Source: a virus
Length of the DNA stretch: 37,999 nucleotides
Reading direction: 5' to 3' (one strand)
Virus record (IMG/VR): IMGVR_UViG_3300008267_000135
Location: 1-37,999 of that record
Shown: piece by piece, positions 7,026-15,200 of the stretch
How positions within the stretch are numbered: position 1 is the first letter of the stretch
How the letters are laid out: the number at the start of each line of letters is the position of its first letter
Translations under genes and position numbers: made by a program
Notes under the pieces: generated by a model
What the model saw: the letters and a program-made list of their open reading frames with translations, nothing else
Told to the model about the DNA's origin: nothing
Database searches by the model: none

Positions 7026-8066
7026 TTACACCTTGTAAATCCAAAATTTTGATTGCGTCGCTCCGCCAATCCTGCCAGTAGCTCTCCACGTTGCTAAAGC
7101 GCCAAGCCCAACAAGTGACGCGCTAACAGATGCTGACATTTGCGGCTCTGACGGTAGTGTGCCGTAATCCGCAAAAACTCCGGTCATTATGTCTAACGTG
7201 CGAATTTTAAGGTCTGACTGAGATATACAGATCGCTTTAGTTGAGTCTGTCGGGTGTGGTAAAAACCTGTAATTGCCACGGCAATCATAAGGGACAGGAA
7301 ACGACTCAGAAACAAGCGTAACAACACCAGACGTGTCCATTTTATAAAGCTTCGTCGAAGCATCTCCAGCGCCGAAAACAATATGACTTCCAACTAAAAT
7401 CATTATCGGATAAGCGCCAACGCCGGTATGATTTCCGATAACTGAACGGGTTCCGGTCGTTAAATCGAACTTAACCAACCGGCCAGTAAGCTGCTCAAGG
7501 CAGAATAATGCATTGTGCGCAGCACTACACTCTAGCGCCCAAATAGTAGATACAGACGACAAGCCAGATAGGGAGTAGCTTGATGTCCACAAATCGGTAG
7601 ATTTATCGTAAGCCCACATTACAAGCTCATTGTAAGCTTTGCGAAAAGTCCTGTCGCCAGCGAATCCGCTGCAATTTGCGTCGTAGATGTGACCTTGTTT
7701 TTGACCTGTCGGGTTCCACTTGACGGTAAACTGGTTTGAAACTAAATCAAAAATAACTTGCTTTGCGTATCGCTCACCACCTGCAACAGTAAAACCTTGG
7801 GCCGTGCCTGCGCCAGAAATGCGCCGATTCTCAGAATCCCACACAAATTTATTAGCCCAGTTGGTCAGCGGGTAGTTTGCGTCAGACTCAAGCACGCTCA
7901 TTGGCGCACCGTCAAATCTAGCTGTGTCAGCGGCATTGATGTTAGTTCCGGTATATTCCGCCCAGCTATTAGATGGCATCGCATCAATAAATGTTTGCAG
8001 TGGCGTGGTGTTAAACCGCCCCGCATAAATCCCCTGACCGCTCGCCGCGCTGTAGTTATCGTTCAT
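7026..8066 (-). CDS. Putative beta-propeller-like appendage protein
   Basis: 346 residues. The centre shows repeated short blocks in which a hydrophobic strand is followed by a polar turn (WAYDKSTDLWTSSYSLSGL; LVKFDLTTGTRSVIGNHTG; LYKMDTSGVVTLVSESF; IRTLDIMTGVFADYGTL), the pattern of a beta-propeller. AAGGTG precedes the gene downstream of it, so expression continues. It overlaps the Rz gene by 11 bases, placing the lysis cassette inside the appendage region. Likely a receptor-contact or structural protein of the tail end. Confidence 0.6.
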   Translation of the reverse strand: MNDNYSAASGQGIYAGRFNTTPLQTFIDAMPSNSWAEYTGTNINAADTARFDGAPMSVLESDANYPLTNWANKFVWDSENRRISGAGTAQGFTVAGGERYAKQVIFDLVSNQFTVKWNPTGQKQGHIYDANCSGFAGDRTFRKAYNELVMWAYDKSTDLWTSSYSLSGLSSVSTIWALECSAAHNALFCLEQLTGRLVKFDLTTGTRSVIGNHTGVGAYPIMILVGSHIVFGAGDASTKLYKMDTSGVVTLVSESFPVPYDCRGNYRFLPHPTDSTKAICISQSDLKIRTLDIMTGVFADYGTLPSEPQMSASVSASLVGLGALATWRATGRIGGATQSKFWIYKV

Positions 8067-8553
8067 TCAATGCAGTCCTTACAGCGTTATATTCCGCGTT
8101 ACAGTTTATCAGAGCTTTCCGGTTGCTGTCAGCGTATTCAGCAACGATTCCGTAGCTAACGTGTGATTGCTCAAGCAGCTGGGCGAGCACAAGTCTATCT
8201 GTTGCGGCGGCTGCGCGACTGATGACAGTGCTGGGATTGTCGGCTGCGTACACGGCTTTAAGTTTGTCGAATTCTGCGCGCAACCTGTCAGATGAAGCGC
8301 GAGCAGCAACGACATTGCTATCATGCTTTTTTTGTAAGTCATTTGCGGTTTTGTAAGCATTATCTAGCTCCTGTAAGAGATTTTGCTGTTTTGTAAGTGC
8401 AGCTTCTGCCGCCTTGCGGTTGGCTTCAGCATCTGCGAGCATGTGAGAATCCCAATCGGATTGCCAGCGCAAGTCAACAACGTAAGCGCCAATACCCACA
8501 GCAAAAGCGCCGTAGAATAACAGCGCCGCAATTTTAATTCGCCAGCTAATCAT
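8056..8553 (-). CDS. Rz: i-spanin Rz
   Basis: 165 residues. One N-terminal transmembrane helix (about 7-27, IAALLFYGAFAVGIGAYVV) is followed by a long charged helical periplasmic domain (30-120; AEANRKAAEAALTKQQNLLQ). This is the lambda Rz plan: an inner-membrane spanin that joins an outer-membrane partner to fuse the membranes at lysis. A second frame inside it encodes the partner lipoprotein. It starts in an ATGA overlap with the lysozyme gene. Confidence 0.9.
   Translation of the reverse strand: MISWRIKIAALLFYGAFAVGIGAYVVDLRWQSDWDSHMLADAEANRKAAEAALTKQQNLLQELDNAYKTANDLQKKHDSNVVAARASSDRLRAEFDKLKAVYAADNPSTVISRAAAATDRLVLAQLLEQSHVSYGIVAEYADSNRKALINCNAEYNAVRTALNER
8109..8360 (-). CDS. Rz1: o-spanin Rz1 lipoprotein, embedded in Rz in another frame
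   Basis: 83 residues, wholly inside Rz. It has a lipoprotein signal (KKSMIAMSLLLALHLTGC) with lipobox LTGC and lipidated Cys27. The mature part is short, with several prolines (PCTQPTIPAL, AQPPQQ), as Rz1 proteins are. The start at 8360 is supported by AGGAG seven bases upstream, within the Rz coding sequence. Nested Rz/Rz1 pairs are well known in lambda-like phages; the C-terminal part is longer than in lambda Rz1. Confidence 0.85.
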   Translation of the reverse strand: MLTKPQMTYKKSMIAMSLLLALHLTGCAQNSTNLKPCTQPTIPALSSVAQPPQQIDLCSPSCLSNHTLATESLLNTLTATGKL

Positions 8554-9017
8554 AAATCAGACTCGCACAGTGAACGCTCTGCCGCCCTTCTCTTAACCAG
8601 CCCCATCAGCTGCTTTCCGCCTGCGGTAGTCCAGCGGCTAAGCTCTTTGCAAGCGCCTTTGTGGTCGCCTTCGTTTATCTTTTTCGCCATGGTTGACTCG
8701 CAGAATTTACGCACCCCGACATTATAGGCGAATGATACAAAAGCCGCCTTTTGCCCTGTGGTTAGCTCTGTTTTTACGCAGCGCATAACGCCTTCAGCAT
8801 GTACGGCCAAATCGTAATCAAGAAGTGATTGGCACTCTTCCCGCGTGTAAGGTCTGCCAAGTTGCGCCGTTAGAGTATGCCCAGCGCAAGCTGTAACAAT
8901 GCCAACAGGGTCTTTATAGCCGCGCAGTACCATCCCTTCAAACTGCGGAACGAAACTACCTAGTGTCGTGGCGGCCGCCATGCCTACTACCGCAACCAAT
9001 CTGGCCTTCATTGCCAT
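8550..9017 (-). CDS. Endolysin, GH24 lysozyme with N-terminal signal-anchor-like helix
   Basis: 155 residues. Residues 27-42 contain the T4-type catalytic layout: Glu27, Asp36 and Thr42 in FEGMVLRGYKDPVGIVT, with the same E-8-D-5-T spacing, then a conserved GHT. It would cut the glycan strands of peptidoglycan. Residues about 7-24 (LVAVVGMAAATTLGSFV) are weakly hydrophobic and rich in Gly/Ala, as in SAR endolysins, which are exported by the host Sec system and released later. AAGAGG precedes the ATG; Rz/Rz1 follow directly. Confidence 0.92.
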   Translation of the reverse strand: MAMKARLVAVVGMAAATTLGSFVPQFEGMVLRGYKDPVGIVTACAGHTLTAQLGRPYTREECQSLLDYDLAVHAEGVMRCVKTELTTGQKAAFVSFAYNVGVRKFCESTMAKKINEGDHKGACKELSRWTTAGGKQLMGLVKRRAAERSLCESDL

Positions 9018-9019
9018 AG

Positions 9020-9370
9020 CTACCTCTTAATCCATCGCGAGTGGTCTTCGTCTTTTTCTACGCTAACACGGCAGTGATTTTCTTGTCCAATCGCAGCGTA
9101 AAACATGAAGTCTACAAAATAAGCCATGACAATCGCTGGTCTATTTCCTTGCAATGCCATGTAGCCAATCTGACTGCTAACTGTCACATCTGGATTCCCA
9201 CCAAAAATAACGTTTACACCTTGGTCTTGCCAAATCCAAAACCTGTAGCGGTAGCCGTTTAATGTTGGGTTAACCCAGCCTAGCAGCGTAAGAGGCAGTT
9301 GAAACGGTGACATAATGGCAATCAGTAGTAGCCATACAAATCCTACACCTATCAGATATAAAATGCCCAC
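9020..9370 (-). CDS. Membrane protein next to endolysin (holin candidate)
   Basis: 116 residues from a GTG start behind AAGGA. Residues 2-32 are very hydrophobic (LYLIGVGFVWLLLIAIMSPFQLPLTLLG), and a second hydrophobic stretch lies near 78-94 (AIVMAYFVDFMFYAAIG). The C-terminus is charged (VSVEKDEDHSRWIKR). It sits directly before the lysozyme and Rz genes, where a holin is expected. I do not recognise a holin family, and its length and middle domain are not typical, so an unrelated membrane protein is possible. Confidence 0.6.
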   Translation of the reverse strand: MGILYLIGVGFVWLLLIAIMSPFQLPLTLLGWVNPTLNGYRYRFWIWQDQGVNVIFGGNPDVTVSSQIGYMALQGNRPAIVMAYFVDFMFYAAIGQENHCRVSVEKDEDHSRWIKR

Positions 9371-9379
9371 ATAGCATCC

Positions 9380-9799
9380 TTAGCCGTTAAAGGCCTCTTC
9401 TGGTTGAATGGAAATACTCAGAATAGCATCCGACCGCTCTGCTGTGATTAGGTTTTTGCTGACCAACAACTGAACACCTTGCTGGGTGTCAAGTCGCGCC
9501 AAATCAATAAAGGTTGCTGCCTCTTGATCTTTCAACAAGACGCGCACTGTCGCATCTCCTTCAGCGGCGGTTTCAATCAGCACCTTCTCAGAGAAGGTGA
9601 AGCGGTTTCTAAAAGCCAGCTTGGTAATCTTTACGCTAGTTGGAGATTTTTTATCTGGCGCTACAAACTTACCTCCGCCATAATTCCACCCAACACTGAC
9701 TGACGCTGGAGGATTCTGAATCCAACCAGCATCCATCGACTCTTCTGCAACCACAATATTAGTTACTGCGCCATTCTCAATAATCGCGAATCTTTTCAT
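9380..9799 (-). CDS. Tail-fibre-associated protein (possible assembly chaperone)
   Basis: 139 residues. The opening MKRFAIIENGAVTNIVVAEE with a later PASVSVGWNYGGGKFVAP is a common start of phage proteins that follow fibre or adhesin genes ('I.nG.V.Nii.ad...a.g.i...... vgw.Y.. g.f'). The C-terminal half is helical. It begins at the stop of the glycine-rich adhesin candidate, so it probably helps that protein fold or attach. Function inferred from position and N-terminal pattern. Confidence 0.55.
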   Translation of the reverse strand: MKRFAIIENGAVTNIVVAEESMDAGWIQNPPASVSVGWNYGGGKFVAPDKKSPTSVKITKLAFRNRFTFSEKVLIETAAEGDATVRVLLKDQEAATFIDLARLDTQQGVQLLVSKNLITAERSDAILSISIQPEEAFNG

Positions 9800-10593
9800 T
9801 AGTAATAAATCTCCACTATGCCGTTTGCGCCATTTCCGCCAGTGCCATTGCCACTGGTGGAGCCACTTGAGCCGCCGCCGCCTGCCCCGTACGATGTTGC
9901 CGCAGCGTTGGCTCCTGTCACGGCAGCTCCTGAAGAGTTGCTTCCGCTTGCACCATCCCCGCCAGCGCCGTAAATACTTGTTCCGCCGCCGCCGCCGCCG
10001 CCGCGCACAGAGCCGACCACCCCGCCAGATGATACTGGCGTGCCAGCTACGGTTGCGTTGGCTGCCGTGCCAACCCTTGACCTCAGTGATGGCACGCCAC
10101 CAGGGAAACCGTTAGCACTTGTACTGCCTGACGTTCCTCCAGCGCCACCAGCTACTTCAACCCTGCTTATTGATGCGCCAATCACACTGCTTGCAGCTCC
10201 GCCTGCAACAACAGATGCGCCGGTTGGTGAGTTGCCTTTTAGTCCGCCAGACACTGATACAATCGGAAGCAAACCAAGCCTGACAGAGCTGGCTCCGCCA
10301 TCATTCCCATTTCCAATTAATCCTACGCCACCAGCACCTATATTGATGGAAAGCACATCTCCTGGATTAACCGCAACTAATGATGACAAGGTTGCTGAAG
10401 CACCGCCACCGCCACCGCCAGGCGGAACTCCGCCACCTGCGCACCCGCCGCCAGAGCCGCCCCCGCCGGTAGCCCAAACCTCAATAAAATAAACGCCAGC
10501 CGGAACCGTCCAACTCCCAGATGCAGTTACCTGCACTTTATTCTTAAAAACGCCGCAGGCATCTTTGAATACGCTAAATGGTACGTCAGACAT
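9799..10593 (-). CDS. Glycine-rich adhesin-like receptor-binding protein
   Basis: 264 residues. After an N-terminal beta domain (1-40; VTASGSWTVPAGVYFIEVWATGGG) most of the protein is glycine- and serine-rich, with runs of up to seven glycines, the composition of polyglycine-sandwich adhesins such as T-even gp38. The 'W.vPagv..i.v...GgGG' opening is typical of glycine-rich fibre proteins. It is the best candidate in the genome for a fibre-tip adhesin. The GC-rich coding produces long proline-rich frames on the other strand, which are artefacts. Confidence 0.65.
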   Translation of the reverse strand: MSDVPFSVFKDACGVFKNKVQVTASGSWTVPAGVYFIEVWATGGGGSGGGCAGGGVPPGGGGGGASATLSSLVAVNPGDVLSINIGAGGVGLIGNGNDGGASSVRLGLLPIVSVSGGLKGNSPTGASVVAGGAASSVIGASISRVEVAGGAGGTSGSTSANGFPGGVPSLRSRVGTAANATVAGTPVSSGGVVGSVRGGGGGGGTSIYGAGGDGASGSNSSGAAVTGANAAATSYGAGGGGSSGSTSGNGTGGNGANGIVEIYY

Positions 10594-11291
10594 TATGAAA
10601 TCACCTTTAATTCAGTTGAGCTGCGGCACTGTAAATAAACGGTTTCACCGGCAGCTAAAACAATGTTATCAGCGCTTGTAATGGCGCGCTGCGCAGACCT
10701 AATGTTATAACCTGCGTTCATCACGCGGACAGTTTGAGTTGATGCTGGGTCGTTGTGAACAACAATAAAATCGCCATCAGTCATTGCTGGCAAAGTCCGG
10801 TCAACCGGCGAAGAAGTGGCAAGTATCGGCCACATTGCGTTTTTAGCCAGTGAGCCTGATGTTGTTATTGTTTTCTGCCAGCTTGTGCCGCTAACAAACT
10901 GCCAGTCAGCATTTGTTATTGACGGCTCAGATGTTGTTACATTGGCAAGATTATTATTCAGCGCCCAAAATCCGCCATTGTGCGATACAGAATAAGGCTT
11001 TACTGCTGAACCTGTTTGTGCAGACCATAAGCCTTTATAGCCAACAGCTGATGCTGAAGCTCCAGCAGCCGTAGCGCTTGCTGATGCGCTATTGCTATAG
11101 GTTAGAGCTAAATCTTTATAGCCGTCAACCTCAACAGCCAAAGCGTTTGCTTCAGTGCCGAAGGTGTTTAGATTTGTTTGAATCGTGGTGGTGTAGCTAA
11201 CCCAGTTCGCAACATTCGTGTTGAACTCTGATTGCGGCTGGCTTCTGTTTGGAGGTGTCCCGCTAAACAGCGGAATTGGTGTAATAGCCAT
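10593..11291 (-). CDS. Tail fibre-like protein
   Basis: 232 residues. The start MAITPIPLFSGTPPNRSQPQ and FNTNVANWVSYTTTIQTNLNTF, then an Ala/Ser-rich helical part (SASASATAAGASASA), is the familiar start of phage fibre proteins that trimerise through a coiled coil. The C-terminal half is beta-rich (WALNNNLANVTTSEPSITNADW; VYLQCRSSTELKVIS). It links the tail-tip protein upstream to the adhesin downstream. The adjoining genes share or overlap one base, indicating tight coupling. Confidence 0.65.
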   Translation of the reverse strand: MAITPIPLFSGTPPNRSQPQSEFNTNVANWVSYTTTIQTNLNTFGTEANALAVEVDGYKDLALTYSNSASASATAAGASASAVGYKGLWSAQTGSAVKPYSVSHNGGFWALNNNLANVTTSEPSITNADWQFVSGTSWQKTITTSGSLAKNAMWPILATSSPVDRTLPAMTDGDFIVVHNDPASTQTVRVMNAGYNIRSAQRAITSADNIVLAAGETVYLQCRSSTELKVIS

Positions 11292-12208
11292 TAAACAAGC
11301 CCCTGAACTGTGATAATCATTTCGTTAATTGTAGGCGTTTCAATCGGTATGCGCGAGCCTCGCCCGAATCCGTAAACCAATGTCGCGTCGTCTGCTGCAT
11401 TTTCACCAAACCAGACGCAGTTAACGCCGCGCACATCTTTTAAAATGTTTCGCACATAGTTTATACGGTTTTTCTGAACTGCGATACGAAACTCAACCAA
11501 GTCGGCGGTGCGGCGGCGTACAACCTGCCGATTGCCGAAATCGTCAGTTTCGTAAACGCTATAATCAAGCGTTTCGATAGATGTGCCGTAAAGCGCCTCA
11601 CCAAGCGGCTGCTGGTTGCCTATCACGATTTCACCGACACCAATTGCAGCAGCGCCGGAAAAAGTAACCTGTATTTTTGGGTTATTGTATGCTGGCAAAT
11701 CAATCAAAACAAACTGAGTCCTGAATACGATTGGCGAAAAGAACCAAGTGTATTCATCTATCACCAGCATGTCGTCGGTTAGATCTAAATCGTTATTGTA
11801 AACCTCTGTCACGCCGTCAAAAACCTTGACGTTAACCGCATCAACGCCGGATAGATTGAACGCTGAAATAGAGTTGCATAAGCCAACCGGCGAAAGCTCA
11901 ATGGTAAGTGGAGATGCAGACTCTGTTGAACGGGTATCAATAACCGCATCAAACGCCCTGTATCGGTTTACAGAGCTAACCTCTATCCATGTTTGTACCG
12001 CCTTTGCTGCGCCAACGTCAGGCGCATCTGTTGTGTCTGGAGTTGCCACCACTTCGTACAGCTTGCGCGTTGATGACATTATGCGCCGAGTTCCGGTGGC
12101 GTATGGTCCTGAACTCCACTCAATTTCACCAACGCTTGCGTCAGGCATTGGAATGGATGATGCAGTTAAAACAGCTGGCGTAACTTGCGTTGGAACTATC
12201 AGAATCAC
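11291..12208 (-). CDS. Tail tip / distal tail protein
   Basis: 305 residues from a GTG start overlapping the tape-measure stop (GTGA). The N-terminal third has the pattern 'GEIEWSSGPYATGTRRI...KLYEVV', often seen in phage proteins attached to tail ends. The rest is beta-rich and ends in a compact domain (DLVEFRIAVQKNRINYVRNILKDV). It is the only mid-size gene right after the tape measure, so it probably caps the tube. No lambda gpJ-size hub protein follows, making this the main tail-tip candidate. Confidence 0.6.
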   Translation of the reverse strand: MILIVPTQVTPAVLTASSIPMPDASVGEIEWSSGPYATGTRRIMSSTRKLYEVVATPDTTDAPDVGAAKAVQTWIEVSSVNRYRAFDAVIDTRSTESASPLTIELSPVGLCNSISAFNLSGVDAVNVKVFDGVTEVYNNDLDLTDDMLVIDEYTWFFSPIVFRTQFVLIDLPAYNNPKIQVTFSGAAAIGVGEIVIGNQQPLGEALYGTSIETLDYSVYETDDFGNRQVVRRRTADLVEFRIAVQKNRINYVRNILKDVRGVNCVWFGENAADDATLVYGFGRGSRIPIETPTINEMIITVQGLV

Positions 12209-15200
12209 GCTTCAACCCTCACATCTAAGCCGCCCACAGTCATTTCTTGCAACATACTAGCAGATTTTGATGCGTGGTCGGCATTTGCTTTTGATGCTGC
12301 CAATATTTCTTTGAGTAAATCAGCCATGTCTTGCGTTACCGGCTCGCCTTCATTCTTCACTTCTGGCGCAGTAACTGGCGGCGCCTTTATCATCTCTTGC
12401 ATGCCTTGCCAGTATGTAGACGTTTGCGCCTGTATCGCAGCAGAGATTGAATAAGTCGCTGCAATTAACTGGTCTTGCTTAGCAAGCTGGATTTCATTTG
12501 TCTCTGCCAAGGCTTCGTAAAACTCAGCGGAAGCCTCGCTCATTGTCAGGATTCTATCATCAACACCAAGCAGGGCGTTAAGCTGCTTCTCTGCCTGTGC
12601 AAGCTGCTCATCAATCAGCTCAACTTGCTCATCGTGCAACTGTTGAGCGAGCGCTGCTGCTTCATCAAGTTTCAGCAGTTCAGCTGCATAGTATTTGTTT
12701 GCATCTTCAATCTGCTGAGCGATTAAATCAGCTTGACTGCGAGCACCTGCGAGCCTGCCGCCAATCACGCCACCAATTCCGGAAGCTTGACCGCGAGCAA
12801 TCGCCATAGCGCGCTGCTGGTCGGTTGCTGATGCAAAGCCAGCAGAGCCAGATGAATTGATTGCGCCAAGCACAGATTGCAACTCGCCTTGGTCTGGCGT
12901 TAAGCCTGCTTTGGTTTCGTTGAATATCTGCTCAAGGCGTTTGAATGGGTTTTCAGCTGAGCCGGTGCTGCCTATGAAATTGTTAATAACATCGCTAATG
13001 CCTTCAAGCTGGCTGATGTACTGCTGCACAGCTTGACCTTGCGCCTGATAGCCTGCAATCACTGCATCTCGCTGGCTCGTTAATGCTTCACGCTCTTTGT
13101 CGATAGTCTCAAGCTTTAAGCCAAGCTCAGTTGATAGGCGGTCTTTTTCGCGCTGCGCCGCATCTTGCAGTTTGCCGAAAGCCGATTGCGCTGCGTCTCT
13201 TGCTGCATCCGCTGCCTTCTCTGCCGCTGCCGCCGCTGAGTTTTGCGCTGCTGCCAACTCACGCTGAGCCGCCGCCGCATCTTCTGCCGCGTAAATCTGC
13301 AACAGCAAGGAGCGCAAGGACTCATCAACAGATGCAAGCTCAATCTGGCGGCGCATCTCAATTGCTGCCGCAGTATTGCCCATCGCCTCTTGCAATCTTA
13401 TTTCAAGCTGTTGGCGCTGCTTGGTGAAATCAAGCGCCTTTTCTTGCTGTTCAGCTTGCTGCTCTGATAACTTAATCCACTCTGCCAAGCCTGGCACCAG
13501 CTCCATCAGCGCTGCAAACATGGCCTGCCCCGCCTCAGTAGTTAAATCCAAGCCATCAACAAGTGCTCTGAATTCTTCTTTTGTGTCAGCCATCGGCAAA
13601 CCTAAAGATGCAAATGCCTCTGTAAGCTGCTTAGTCAGATAGTCGAACTGCTCAGTCTCAGTGAAGAACTCTGAAAAATACGTGTTCACTGCACTGTTGA
13701 ATTTATCCAGCCCGCCCATCATCGTGATGATTGATTGAGCGACATCAACGCGGATCAGGTTGGACAGGTCGCCAAGCGATTGCCCTATTTTGTCAATTCC
13801 ATCATTGAAAACAGCCTGCTCTTTAGCTACTCGCATGAGAGTTTCCAGCGCACCCTCTCCCATCTTTTGGTATTTTTCGATTTGCGGAAATACATAGAGC
13901 GCCATCAAGTCACCTTGCTGACTAAACATCGCCTCAAGCTCTTTCTGTATCTCCTCGCCTTTCATGTCTTTAAAACTTATTGAGCCAAGGCTGACAACAA
14001 AGTTTTGGATGGAGTTTGCAGTTTCAACCCCTAGCGAATCAACAGCGCCTGTCACTGCTGATGCCAAGTGTTTGAATATTCCGCCAATCTCAGAAAGAAT
14101 CGAGCTCTCGACGTTTGTCAATTCTGTGTCTGTGGTTACTTTTTTGCTCAGTCCGAAAAGCTTCTTCTTCGTCGTTTCAATGACGTTGAAATAATAACCC
14201 TCAAAGCCACCGCTTAAGATGTCAGCGATGCTTTGTGCGTCAAACTGAAATCCAGTATCGAGTAGCGACTTTTTCGTGCTACCAAAGATACCGCCGAGCA
14301 CCTTGCCGATAATGTTGTCGCCAAGACTGCCGAGAACGCCAGACAAGCCGAGTTTGTCAGCAAGCTTTATCGCGCCAGTTCCGTTTTGCGTTGTGCCAAG
14401 CCCCTGAACGCCAGCGCCACCGAATGACGATGAGCGAACCAATGACATTGCAAGCCCTTCAATGCCGCTTGATAGCGCATTCATGCTGTCACTAATCGAG
14501 CGAAGCTCTGCCAGTTGGTCGAGCGCGATATCTCTGTATTCTTCTTGCGCGTTGTTTATTGATCCTGATTGCGCCCCTGTGTCGCCCGCAACCGTTCCGG
14601 TGCCACCTTGCGTTGGCGCTGAGTAAGAGCCTGAGCCGCCACCGCTAAACACGCCCAATCCAGCCATAAGCGCCATCATTGCAGCAATCCGGCCAAACGC
14701 CGTGTAAGGGTCGCCAGAGCCTTGATTGGTGATTGCAGCAACTGCGTTTGCACTAGCCTTTTGCAATGCAAGCGCGATTTCAACGGCAGCAAAGGCTTTT
14801 TCCATGGAGTGCAGCGCCTTTCGCTCTTTTGATTGCTCTTTGAACATTGACGCAGCAGCGCCCGCTGTTTTACTCAGCATCGACAGGTTTGCTCGGTTTG
14901 TTTGGTATTGCAAATCAGCCAAACCAAGCTCAGCCTTGGCCTTGTCTTGGGCGCTAGATGCGGAGTCGTCCCGCACGCCTTTTAGCTTGCCTTCCAAATC
15001 TGCAATCGTTGATAAGCGTTTCATGTAGTCATCAACAGAATCCGCAGCGCTGCCAAAAGCATCAATCATCGCAGAGCCTGAGTTGGTCCACGCGCCGCCA
15101 AAGTCATTAACCTTGGCAATCAGCGAATCAATGGCGCCTTCTTCTGCTTCGTATATCTCTAGCTTTTCTGCAATGTCGCTTTCTTTCCCTGCGATGCGGT

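Noticed and set aside
9825-10492. Long rightward frames rich in proline and arginine
   Set aside because: They are the opposite strand of the glycine-rich adhesin gene; their composition follows from GGN codons.
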